Below the pieces are notes generated by a model, which saw nothing but the letters and a program-made list of their open reading frames with translations, was not told the DNA's origin and did no database searches. Positions 34,330 through 45,577 of a stretch of DNA of 64,000 bases are shown here, one piece after another. The DNA comes from Larix kaempferi (Eukaryota > Streptophyta > Pinopsida > Pinales > Pinaceae): the NCBI GenBank assembly GCA_027924585.1, contig BSBM01000779.1, positions 17,032,001-17,096,000 on the forward strand. The letters are read 5' to 3'. The first letter of the stretch is position 1; every line of letters starts with the position of its first letter. The position numbers and the translations under genes are program-made.

Positions 34330-35295
34330 ATAAATAATAAAAAACTAGGGTTGAATCCGGTTAATTAGGGTCGAATCTTGTTCTCAATGTTCATGAATGC
34401 ATTACTTTATTTTTCAAATACATGACTAAAAATATAATGGTGAAAAAGTAATTTACTTAATAATTGGCTCTTCATTAATTCGAAGATTACAAAGCAAGGT
34501 GTTACAATCGTTCCCAAGTGTTCTCATTCACCTTTCACAATTCTTCAACAAGTTTGCAGCTCTGATACTATATGAAATGCCTAAGAGGGGTTTCAAAGAC
34601 ATTTAAACCAAGCACAAGTACTTACCTTATGGTAAATAAAAAAATACTTTACTATCAGTTGCCCATGAAGTTACATGTAAATAAAACATCAATTGATTTC
34701 ACCATTTTTTTTACAAAATAGGGAGAAGTATATAGAGAAACTTACTTGTAGCGGACCTGCCTTGACCTCCACGAAGTATGAATTGCATTAGTCGTTCCTC
34801 TATAATTGAAATCTTGGGTACCACTCACCTCCCAACCAACCCCTTAGATTCAAGTTGAGAGCCCCTGAGCCCCCAACCAGTAAGCTATGCCAACAGTTAA
34901 ATTTTCCCCAATAAAAATCCCAACACAATAAAAAAACCCTCTATCAATTCTTCTCACAATTAATCCCCTCTGTAAATTCCCTTCACACCAAAAAAAACCA
35001 TCCATTTCTCTTCTCCCCCACCATAAAAACTCAATTCCCCCAAAAAAACAATCACCAACCCCCTTTCTCATGAAAGGTACCTCCTTAAATGGAGTTCTCT
35101 CCCCTTGCATGGATGACTGCACTTGTCATCCATGTGTGGATCCCCTCTCATGCATAATAATCCATGTCTGGGTATTAATTAATTATAATCCCCAGCATTA
35201 TTATTTTAATTCTTATATATACTATCATACTATTTATTATATATAATAACAAGTGTATATATTTATATATATCATACCCTTGCCTATAATGTGGG
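34330..35295. other. Unassigned sequence with a copia-like primer site
   Basis: No coding sequence. Minus-strand TAGTATCAGAGCT near 34559-34571 is one base from the usual TGGTATCAGAGC primer site, so an old copia LTR end may lie here. Elsewhere only A/T-rich and C-rich stretches. Confidence 0.35.
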
Positions 35296-37640
35296 CATTA
35301 CATGTATGATGCCTTTAGTTTAGTTGAACCCATACTCAACTCTAGAATGACTAGAAAATGGTTTGAAATTCTGACCTACTCAACCAATGTCCGATAATTG
35401 TTCACACCATCCAGAAATGAATGGTGAGTAAAAATTTGATCAAGCCTTTTAGTTATCCCTGTAGCCCCAACTCTATTGTTTATTCAAGTGGGATTAAGCT
35501 CCACTGGCTCAACATCTACCATCCCTTTTGCTTCAAACATATCCAAGAAGAATCTTGATAATTTGTCTTGTCTGGCCAATGTGCCCCAAACCTCACTTCT
35601 TGACATGGTAAAATTTAAATCCCCACCAAGTATTAAGTTCTCATGGTCTATCCATCTTTTTGACCAAAGAGAGTTCCAAAAATCCTCTTTGTTTCATAAG
35701 GGCCCTAAACATCGACTAGTTGAAGACTCCTATGTAGCTCATAAGTGTGGACCACTGTCCATAGCCTTGAAATCACATCATAAGAATTGATTAAAGAACA
35801 AATAGAGCACCATCATGTCACCATCCATCCAAAAAAAATGATGACATCTAAGGCTACAAACTCCCAACCAACTAAAAGCTTCTTTAGAATTGAAATAACA
35901 ACATATCTGAAAATCATTATTTCTTGAATAAATAACACATATGGCTTGATGGAATTCACCAAGCGAATGAGGGCTAGTTGCTTGCCCTGCCCTCCTAGGC
36001 CCCTGGCATTTAGATTCATAAGCTTCATTACGAATCCCTCTTTGGGGTATTTGCTTCTCTAAGGACCCCGGATAGTAGACTATGTTTACCTTGATTCACC
36101 TCTTTCAAAGCTCGATCTTAGGCTAACTTGATAGTAGATCATCTTACCACTCTAGAACCTACAACCTCCTTAGGAAGATCTAACCCTAGATCTTTCGATT
36201 GTGAAGGGTTCAAAGGGTGAGAAGAATCTTTAGATGAAGATTTAGAATGCAATGATTAGTGACAACCCCCTTTCTTCCTAGGAGAGCCAATCTTGACAGA
36301 GTTGCTTTCAACTATATCTAGACAGTTTGCCCCCCAAATAGTCGAGGTCACCAGTCCAGGAGGTCCAAAAACCATAGTGTGACTACTTATGGCTAGCTCG
36401 AAGAATTTTTCAAGGGAATGTACTCGAGCTTCTTTCAGAAAATCTTCATGAATTATAGGGAGGATTGTATTGGTATCATATCCAAACACTTGTGGAGGGG
36501 GGGGGGCTTCTAAGATCCTCCAACCTGTCTAACTGTGAATAAGATAAACCTAAGAATTATGGTGACGAGGGGAAGGGAGATCCCCGTCCTTCTAGTGGGA
36601 TTGTCACATAATTATTTGACTCCAAATTTTTCCCATCCTAAACCAAAACCCCAACTTGTGAGGATTTCAATATCTCAACATCCGTTTCTCCAATGGCAGG
36701 CTCAGAAACATTAGTAGGAGGGTCAACTTGAGAGGAGGGCTCAGCAAAATCGACATTGCCAGTATTCTAAGGATTTTTTATTCACCACACCTTTTGGACA
36801 AAGGGTTTGGAGCAATCTGACATGAGGTGTCCATAAACATGGCATCTACCATATCTAAATGGGAAATTTTCATAATCCAATATTTAAATTTTTTTTAATT
36901 GACTCGGGTCTAATTCCATAGGTTCATAAATGCCTAAACTAACATCAATTTCCACTAATATTCTTGCAATTGACCTAGCACATTCTGATTTATAGGAGTC
37001 ACCAGACGTGATGTACTTATCGAGCTTATTGCCTATATCTTTCAACGAATCATCATTTCATAGCTCCATGGGTAGCCGAGGGAGTTTGCCCTACATTGGA
37101 GTGGCCTTGATGAAATCGTTATGGGCATTAAAGTTTGGATTGCATGGCTTGAGCGCTAGATATGACCTGTCCAACAACCAATGACCTTGGAGTATTAAAT
37201 TGGAGTTTGTTTCAATGTTAAATATAAACCCTACCGATCCTCTTTCCAGGAGATGAAAAATGGGAGAGTAACCAAGGATTGGCACCCATGATTCTTCCAA
37301 CCATTTCCCCAGGTTGTCAAAGTTTATCATTCGCCTAAGAAACCTACCAACCGAGATTTTTCCAACCATCGCCCCCACCTGCTCCACTCTCAAGTCTTTC
37401 TCAACCACTAACACAATTGATTTCCCCCTCAACTTAATAATTCTTCTCTTCTTCTTCTTTGAGTGCAGTGTTTTATCAGATTTGAAACCCTGACTGGAAC
37501 CCCTGGCGTCCGGCTCACCCAAACCATCAAAATTGAAGGGTTCACCTATCTCATTATCTTCATAGATATCCTCTGTTAAACCCCCTTGCTGGATTGCCTT
37601 GTATAGAGGAAGAATATTAAAGAGCACAAGTTTGCAAGGC
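35296..37640 (-). mobile_element. L1-type LINE, 5' part only (ORF1 and endonuclease)
   Basis: Minus strand from high to low coordinate. The ORF1 frame at 37091-37627 (178 codons) has the DUF4283-like block NLGKWLEESWVPILGYSPIFHLL and FIFNIETNSNLILQGHWLLD. Later come RSIARILVEIDVS and a zinc knuckle CHVYGHLMSDC (36800-36850). ORF2 starts MKLMNLNARGLGGQGKQLAL at 36028 with FIQEIM, the usual QE catalytic pair of the endonuclease. LGGDLNFTMS and ARQDKLSRFFLDMF follow in shifted frames (35480-35660). There is no RT or poly-A: the 3' half is missing. Many stops. Confidence 0.85.
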
Positions 37641-37880
37641 GCTTAGATGAATTACCCAACAATAGAAAAGTATGCATATGTTGTGTTTAAAGTTGTCAAA
37701 CAATAACCTTACATTTTGAAGAGCCACATAAAGGTCATTATTTTGCATTCAATTATTGGATCCTTATTCATACAAAAATAACTCAATGAGAAAAAAGGAA
37801 ACTAGATGACCACTATCCAAGGGTACGTTCTTGATATTAGAGCTACTGCTAGAGTTCAAGAACAAAGACTGTGTGGGCTA
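37641..37880. other. Unassigned short stretch
   Basis: Nothing recognised. Confidence 0.5.
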
Positions 37881-39236
37881 GCAGTTGAACCATGAGATCA
37901 AGTAGACATCAAAGAAATGGGTTGGGAGTCTGACATATATTATATGCAACAATATTATTTACCTTCCAAGAGATATTGTTGCATGCTATTATGAACTAAA
38001 TCATTATTTGCAACATGAGTCTAATCGAAGTCATTTAGATGCAAAAAAGATAAGGGATTTGAGGCTTGAACCCTCTTAGTATCAACTCATTAAGATGGGG
38101 TATTGCTAAGATGCTTGGAGAAAGAAGACCTCACAAAAGCCATAAAATATATACATGATGGACCTATATGTGGACACTTATTTGGAGAGACTACTATTCA
38201 TAAGATTCCCAGAGTTGGGTAGTACTAACAGACACTCTTAAGAGATGCACATTCATATGTGAGAAGGTTTTGAGCATGCCAAATGTATGCTTGAAAAGAG
38301 AAGAAAGAAACCATACCCCTACTACTTGTTACTATCGACAAACCTTTTAATTATTGGGGCTTGGACATAATTGGTAAGATCAACCCTCATTCTTCGAAGC
38401 AACTCAAGTATATATTGTGTGCCACATATTACTTCGTAATTAGGTGGATAGAAGTTGTTCCCTTGATCAATGTGAACAAAAAATGGTGATAAAATATCTA
38501 GAGCAACAACTCATCACTCGTTTGGTATTTCATTTGTGTTAATGTTTGACAATGCTCTGTATTTTTCTTCTATGAAATTAATTGAATTCGATTTGGGAAA
38601 AAGCTATTGTTCTACTCTACTTAGCTAACTATTATTTGTAAGGGAATGGAGTTGTTGAATAAAACAACAATTTTTTTTATCTAAATCATAAAGAAGATGC
38701 TGGTCGATCACCATCATAACTAGCACAATGCTCTCCCAAATGCATCATGGGTAGATTGAGTATCACCCAAAGTAGTGTTGGGCACTTTGCCTTATTTTCT
38801 TGTTTATGGAAAAGAAATCATTTTATTCTGAATAGTTATCTAACTTCTATCTAGTTTTCTCTAGCAATAAGTGGGCATAAATCCTTTGTCATCCATAATA
38901 AGGTTGCTAATTTGGTGAAATTAGAAGATGGGAGAGAGAAATGTAGGCATAAATTCTCATCCCACCAATAAATTATCAAGCGTTGATTTGATAAACATGT
39001 ATCCAACAATAAACAACAAAAAAATCAATTTGGAGATCTAATTCTCAAATGGGACAAAATGATTGAGCCTAAAGGAAAGCATACAAAATTCTAACAACTT
39101 TGGCTTGGACCTTTCCAAGTGGATGAGAATATTGGCATTGGCACGTAAAAATTGCAAAATATGGAAGGAGACCTAGATCTCCTTCCCATCAGTGGTAAAT
39201 TATTGAAGCAATATTTCAATTTACGTGCCATTAAGG
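37881..39236 (+). pseudogene. Plus-strand gypsy integrase relic
   Basis: Pieces in several frames. The zinc part reads IHDGPICGHLFGETTIHKIP (38150-38215). The core reads TIDKPFNYWGLDIIGKINPHSS (38335-38390), with YFVIRWIEVVPL after it. A LFMEKKS piece lies near 38800. The C-terminal module has GDLILKWDKMIEPKGKHTKF and LWLGPFQVDENIG (39035-39140), ending YFNLRAIKV. Many stops. It may belong to the same element as the plus-strand protease relic at 21355 and 30682; RT between them is not seen. Confidence 0.8.
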
Positions 39237-40150
39237 TAGCTACTTGTATATAATAGGTTTTATTTCTTGCATTATATTGTTTTCGTATGGTTATTTAAAG
39301 TTGCATTTATTTTTTGAGCCAATGTTTAGTTTTTCATTGTTGATTTTGAAAGACTCCCTTTCTACATTTCTTTCAATTTGCACTTATACAGTTTTTTTTC
39401 GAAATCTTTGGAAATATTTGTCCACATTTGTATTAATGAAAGTGCACACCATTTGTTCTTTTCTCTTAGATGCTACATTACCTACATGTTATGGGACATA
39501 ATGAACAAGCCTCGTAAACTTCATATGCATTGGTCACCTATAACCTTAAAAGGAGAAGATTAAAATAGGAACTATAAGGAGTTATAAAGTATTATGAGCC
39601 ATAGTGGACCTGGAACATTCCAAGGATTAACTATTTCATGACTCTAAAACTTAGGTTTCTAATCAATCAACCAAATTGATGAAGGGATCCATTCAATCAC
39701 ATTTAAATATGCTTAAACCATCTAAAAGGTGACAAGTTAGACATTAAGGGCCAGGCATGTTAAAGGAATATTCATATAACTTATGTATTTTCAATCAATA
39801 AGCTCATCCCTAAAAATAGGCATCATCCTCATATGCTTAACTTAAATATTTGTTAGCTCCCCTGTTCATCATATGCTAAAGCATTATTGAATGATAAAGG
39901 ATCTAGAAACAAAGTTTGACTAATTAACGAGACTTGCAAACATTTTTATCAAGGCTATGGGCACTCATTGGTAGCAGAGCAAGGTTTGTGATGTCAAAGT
40001 GACTCCATTGGGGCTATGGATGCTCACAAGTAGTGGAGAAACACCAAAAGGATGCTAAAGTTACCCATATATGAATATCTATCCCATATCTAAATAAGCC
40101 TCATGATTATGACTCTTACCTAAATCACTATGATTATGAATCTTAGCTAA
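39237..40150. other. Unassigned old sequence
   Basis: No domain recognised. It may be the 3' non-coding part of the integrase relic. Confidence 0.4.
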
Positions 40151-41020
40151 ATCATTGAATTGCACTCAATGGCATGTCATCGCAGCTCTTTTCAAGTTGC
40201 ACCTTTCACAAGATTCCAAATTCCATACCAAGTCATCAAGCCATTCTTCATTTTCGAACCTTACATCTTTCAAAGCCTCTTGACAATTCATCAACCCATT
40301 TTGGAAGTTATTCTTTTTTAACCTTTTGAACAAACTCATTGGTTTCCATTTTTCGAAGAAAATGAACTTTGAAAAAGGGCTTGATAGTTCATCAAGTATA
40401 TTTTTAAGTTTCACTTTCCGAAAGTTGGAAATTCCTCGATGCATCATTGACCCCTTTTGAAGTTTTATTTCCCATGCCCTTCAAATGACCTAATCTTTGA
40501 AACTTGCTCAATAGTTTGTTGATATGATTTTCAAGTTGCAATGACAAAGTTTGAAGGACCCCAATATCCCCCCTCCATCAGGCCTTCTTGCCACACTTGA
40601 CTCAACATTAGTCAAAGTAGCTCGATACATCATCGACCAATTTTCAAAGATTTACAATGATCATCATTGAAAGAAGCCTCATAGTTCGTCAACCCATCCC
40701 CAAATTTTGCATCAAATATCTTTCAAATCACTCGAATGGTCCATTGGTCCATTTGACATCTTCAAACAACTTATCTTTCGAAGTATCTCGATGGTTCATC
40801 TTCCCACTTTTCAATGCACCCGATAGTAGTTCATCGAGCCATCTTTGAACTTCACAATAAATATTTTTATGAATTGGCATAATAGTTCATCATATGACTT
40901 TCAAAATGCACATGTAGATCGTTCAAAATCACTTGATAATTCGTTAGGACACTCCATAAGATTAGTTGAATGCACAGCTTTTGAAAGACCCTAATAGTTT
41001 GTCAGATCCCTACAAATGTT
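40150..41020. repeat. Diverged tandem repeats with a TTCATC motif
   Basis: Irregular 55-70-bp units containing TTCGAAA or TTGAAAG, then GATAGTTCATC, then a TTTTGAAGTT-like block, from about 40200 to 41000. Strongly decayed; copy number uncertain. Confidence 0.5.
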
Positions 41021-42024
41021 TGAAATTTTCATTTAATACCCCCATCATATAGTCTTTCAAATTTAAAATTTGATCTTATTGTTGATTTATTTGAATAAAG
41101 TGGACCCACTTTCCCACATTTGAATTCAATGCAACACATGGGTCTCCCCATGCCTACCTAAAGGTCCATTACATTTCAGATTGAGCATCATTGTTGTAGC
41201 ATTTTGAGTGGTAAATTTCAAAGGAAGTACATAGTTTGAAATAGTATGAACAATAATAGGCAAGAAGGCCATTCATCGTCGATGTTTAAAGTTGCAAAAA
41301 CTTGCAAATCGTCAAACCCATTTTTGTTGGGCATTACAAACCTTTGTTACATTGTTTGGTAGGATCCTTTGTTCAAAACCATTACTTAGCTTCCATGCAT
41401 GCATTGTTTAAATCTTGCACCTTAGTATTTCTCAAGGTTGTAATCCAAAACTATTGCCTCATTCTTTCTATGTAAATAGGTTCCAATAGAGGTAGGCCTT
41501 ATTATAGGGTGGTTGCATTCAAATTGAAGTCCTCCCCAAACCTATCATTTGGACTCTAGATCATGTGTATATGCCCACTTCTTTTGTTTTGAATGCTTGT
41601 ATTATGTACCAATAGGAGTGTCGTTACTTTCAAAAGTCCAATGGTTCAGGTGGAGACCCACACTGTAAATATTCTTTAGCTTAAATGTGAGCCACGGTTT
41701 ATGATTAGCATTCATTAACAACATATGCCAACTTTGCAGAGTATTATGGTTATCATATCTTTTGAAGGAAAGTGTTGCTCAAGTAAGGGTGATGCCTTGT
41801 TTTCAAATTCACAATACATATCAACAATTTGAGCCCTACCAAGGCCTTAAATGCATAGTTTACATAGTCCAAAGGGGAGGGATGTTCTTCTAATTTCAAC
41901 TAGGATTTTTTTAAATAAATTTTACCTAACTCTACTAAAGAGTTGTGTTGTTTAAAATGGATGAATTCTAGGATTGTCTATATAGATTCAAAGAAGATAA
42001 GTCTAAGAAGCCAAGGAAGAGCCA
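41021..42024. other. Unassigned sequence
   Basis: Nothing supported. Confidence 0.5.
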
Positions 42025-42811
42025 ATGATTACTTCCATGGAGCCTAAACTGAAGGAGCCAATGCATCCTATATTCTCAAGTACCACGAGCTTCATAGGTC
42101 TACAACATGCCCCACAATATGGGGAACTTTTTCAAATGTATAAAGAAGAATCATGGATCCCAACACTTGTTAATCTAATTGAAGAGGAAGAGAAAGATGA
42201 CACCACCAACCAGAATGTTTGGAGGTCACTATTGTTTAATAAAATTGCCAAGCTTGTCATAATGCCCTGTATTGAGAAGATCAAATGGATCATTGACCAC
42301 ACCAACATTGTTAATAAAATAATGATTAATGATGAAGGTATGTGTATAGCTTCATTTGAAGCCAATAACTTAGAGACACATTACAAATTTTCTAGAGTGG
42401 AGCAATACGTGACCCATGCATGGGTGGTAGAATCTTCTTGAACAAAATATTATCACAACATTCATCAGTAAGTGGTGGGTTCATGTCAAGTAGTTCAAAT
42501 CCCAAGACACATGGATATGCCCTACTTTAGACTTAAGGAAATCCTATAAACATGCCATTGCCCTCGTAAGCAAGTTGTATGAAGAGAAAAATGCTACACA
42601 TTTCAAGGAGACACAGGCTCCTCTTTTATATACTATACTAAAGGAAGGGACAATTTTCATCTAGGATGTTATCTTGTCATATACGATAAATGATGCAATG
42701 GCAAGGGCCAAGTGCCTTATACCTGGTACACCACCTAAATTATATATGTCATATTATCCAGTGGATAATTGCACCGAGAGTAGTGAGGTGCTCTACAACC
42801 CAGTATGGTAG
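42025..42811 (+). pseudogene. Unrecognised retroelement-like ORF with one frameshift
   Basis: Open for 138 codons from MITSMEPKLKEPM. It then continues one frame over (LEQNIITTFISKWWVHVK) to VLYNPVW and a stop at 42809-42811, with two stops inside. About 260 residues in all, mixed charge, no membrane segment or known motif. The last codons recur, decayed, at 62890-62930 and both are followed by TTGT(C/A)ACGTT. That fits the 3' coding end of a plus-strand LTR element abutting its LTR. It could be an extra ORF of a gypsy element; function unknown. Confidence 0.45.
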
Positions 42812-43060
42812 AGATGTTGTCACGTTCCTAAAGTTATGCTACCAAAAATAAAATAAAAAATAATTAAAAAACTTGATGTCGGCTCATAAAATAAAAAAAT
42901 AAAACAAAATAAAAAGTAGGCTCATAAAATAAAATAAAAATTAAAAACAAATAAAAAGTTATTAAAAAAATCCATGTTGGCTTACAAAATAAAAAAATAA
43001 AAAGCATAGATCAAACTTAAACATGGATCTATCAAGCAATTACACCTCAAAAATTTGGAT
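42811..43060. repeat. A-rich repeats at a possible LTR start
   Basis: Three AT-rich units with GGCT(C/T)A(T/C)AAAATAAAA, near 42888, 42910 and 42970. The run begins at TGTCACGTTCC, a possible LTR start. Confidence 0.4.
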
Positions 43061-43139
43061 CCCTCTCGGTGCTTGATAGATATGGGTTTAAGATGGATCT
43101 ATGCCGGTATATGTGTTCCTAATCCTTCACCTTATATGG

Positions 43140-44650
43140 CGTGGAATTAGAATGCAAGGTGTTTGTTGTTTAGGTATATTGTCGAGACTTATGGGAACAC
43201 AAGTACATGCGCCACTACACCCGAATATGTGACCATTTCTTTTTTTCTTTGTATGAGTAATTGTTTTGCAACAAATGTGTAACATTATTGGAACAAGCCA
43301 TCCAAGTTCTAGGACAGAGTGGTGATTGGTATCTAAGTGAAAGGTAAACTTACATCATAGTATTTGGAACAACCAAGGATCCTCGCACCCTCCCCATGCA
43401 CATGCTCAATTGATTTCTCATTTGAGAGATTGCATATCAAACAACTCTCCATGGATTATAATTCTCAACTAGCTAGTTTATTGAAGAAGTTATGGCCTAC
43501 TTATCCTCTCCATGTTGGGTTGTATGGACTATGCAACTCTATGTTTGCAAAAAATGGAAGTTGAAAATATGGAGGATTACAGGTTTCAGGAAGAGAGATT
43601 TCGTATGCATGACCCACTAAAAGTGGAGTAGAACCATAAAAATTATGTGACCATCAATTGGCTATATTCCCCTGAAAAAATCAGAAGGAGTAACTAAAGA
43701 AGAGTGCGATCTCGTATGAGGAAGTACAACTAAGAATACAACAAGCCACAAAAGATTAGGAAGAAAAGAGGACAAGAGTCCAGGTTGAAGCAAAAAAAAC
43801 TAGTAGTTGAAGAAGAGGCATGCAAAACAAAGAGTATTGAAGAAGCAAGACTTAAAAGGAAAGTCGAGGCTTAAGTTGAAATTTGAGCTATTGAGGAAAA
43901 GGTGCACATGGAAAAAGTTGGAATAGAAGCAAAGGCACAAAGAAATAAACCTACAAATGAAGAATTGGAGAGAAGGAAGTATAAAGCCATGTAAAGATGA
44001 CAATATGTTGAGGAAGAAGTAGAGAGAGAAGAAATTAGAAGTAGAAGCCAAGGAAAAGATAAGAAGGATTGAACTTGAAGAACTAAAGAAGAAGAGTGAA
44101 TAAGAAGAGGAAAAGAAAAGGGTCGAGGAAGAAGATAGAGAAGCAATGTGTGGATCACCATGTCAACAAAGTCCAACTCAAAAAAACAATAATGATATCC
44201 TCTATTGGAATGAGCACTGGAAGGGAGTTGTCGTCTCCAATGGGTCATAGTTAACATTACTTCATGCAAATGGATCGACCTATTGATAAAATTGCTCTAT
44301 TAGAGCTATTTTCTTTCAACAAGAAACGAAAAGAGATTGTTTGATAGATCCACAAGAGAAGGAAAATAATTTTTTATTAAGATACGATGGAAACTACAGA
44401 GGCCACCATGATGGATGTGAATGGCATAGATCATGTAGCAGCAATGTTATGGACCAAATACCCAAAACTAACATAGAAATGGAAGAATAAGTAACTCCAA
44501 GCCTTGAGGATGATAGATAGTGAATGGATAGTAATCCTATTCGAAGAAGCAACCTCCTTTTATAATATATCAAATGCACAAGTAAGTTGATTTCTCCATG
44601 GTATATCTAGGAGACAAATGGGTACAATGAAGGGGTACTCAAGGTGAACC
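43140..44650 (+). pseudogene. Unrecognised decayed coding sequence with Glu/Lys-rich coil
   Basis: Readable in patches: a stretch near 43360 (FGTTKDPRTLP in one frame), then QLASLLKKLWPTYPLHVGLYGL (43460-43530). A long Glu/Lys-rich part (43790-44140) has EEKVHMEKVGIEAKAQRNK and the look of a coiled coil. Later LELFSFNKKRKEI (44310). Stops and frameshifts throughout. It may be the gag of an old gypsy element; I cannot name it. Confidence 0.4.
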
Positions 44651-44655
44651 CATGG
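44651..44655. repeat. Target site duplication of element 4, left copy
   Basis: CATGG, identical to 60011-60015. Confidence 0.9.
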
Positions 44656-45555
44656 TGTTACACCTAAAATCTTCCCATCATGAGATTCAGTGTATACACC
44701 CTTGGAGTAACCTTGATTGAGTGGTTAACCTGGAAGGATTTGTACCCAGTTGTACTAGGTTTTGAGAGGTCATTGCAGGTTGCTCTGCTGCAACATGCGA
44801 CCTCGCACCTTGCTCCATTACAGGGTGCGACGAAGTCAATTAGAAGGCAAAAATAGCTTCTTTAAGATCCTTCTTGAAACTTACTAACTTGGATCCCTAT
44901 CCCTGATATGTTGAGGGAGCTGGCCTTCAGTTCCTAACCTATTGGGAGAATCCCCTATCTCTCTCCTACCATATCTCAACCTATCCTTTCCATACCCTAT
45001 CCACTTAGTCCTATTTAAGTGAAGCTCTACCTCTCTCCAAAGGGAGGAAGTCTATGGTGTCTACATGCTGGTGAATTAACTCTCGAGAGATATCTATTCA
45101 TCCTTGAGAGACTCAAGCTTCCTTGGGAGGAAATGGAAAATGGCTTGGACGGAGAAGGGCTACAACGTTAAGCCTTGGTTGTAGTTCTATGTCTCTACCA
45201 TGTATTTCCCTATTTACAGTAATACAAATGCTTTCCACCAATATTGTTCATGTGTGTAATGATATTGAGTAGTTTACCTGCTTAACTGTTTACTTAGATC
45301 TCTTATTGTATAGATGCTCTTTACTCGTTTGTGTTTGTTCTTGTGTCTTGATAGGTCTTGCAGCTGAGATCTGACGACCGCAAGACGTGGAGCAGCATTC
45401 AGGAGAAAGGATTGTGAAGTAAAAGGTAAGACATCTAGAATTTGATCCTTAAGCAGATCTAGGAAATCCATTTGTAGTTTGTTCTATTTGTTCTAGACTC
45501 GTATTGAGCTAGGGAGATCCGGCTCGCGTCCGCTAGAGTGGATTGTCCGATAACA
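44656..45555 (+). repeat. 5' LTR of element 4
   Basis: 900 bp, TGTTACACC to CCGATAACA. It has TTTAAGTGAAGCTCTACC near 45015, a plausible start-region context, but no clear TATA box. Confidence 0.95.
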
Positions 45556-45559
45556 AATC

Positions 45560-45577
45560 AGGCGACCATACTTGGGA
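45560..45577 (+). other. Primer binding site of element 4 (diverged)
   Basis: AGGCGACCATACTTGGGA lies 4 nt after the LTR. It agrees with the tRNA-Arg site of element 2 at about 12 of 18 positions, so it may use a different tRNA or have drifted. Confidence 0.5.

Noticed and set aside
34835-34900. Second tRNA-like head on the minus strand (TAGCTTACTGGTTGGGG)
   Set aside because: Only an A-box-like stretch; no B box or cloverleaf.
43800-44269. Phe/Leu/Ser-rich minus-strand frames suggesting a membrane protein
   Set aside because: Reverse of a Glu/Lys-rich plus-strand coding relic.
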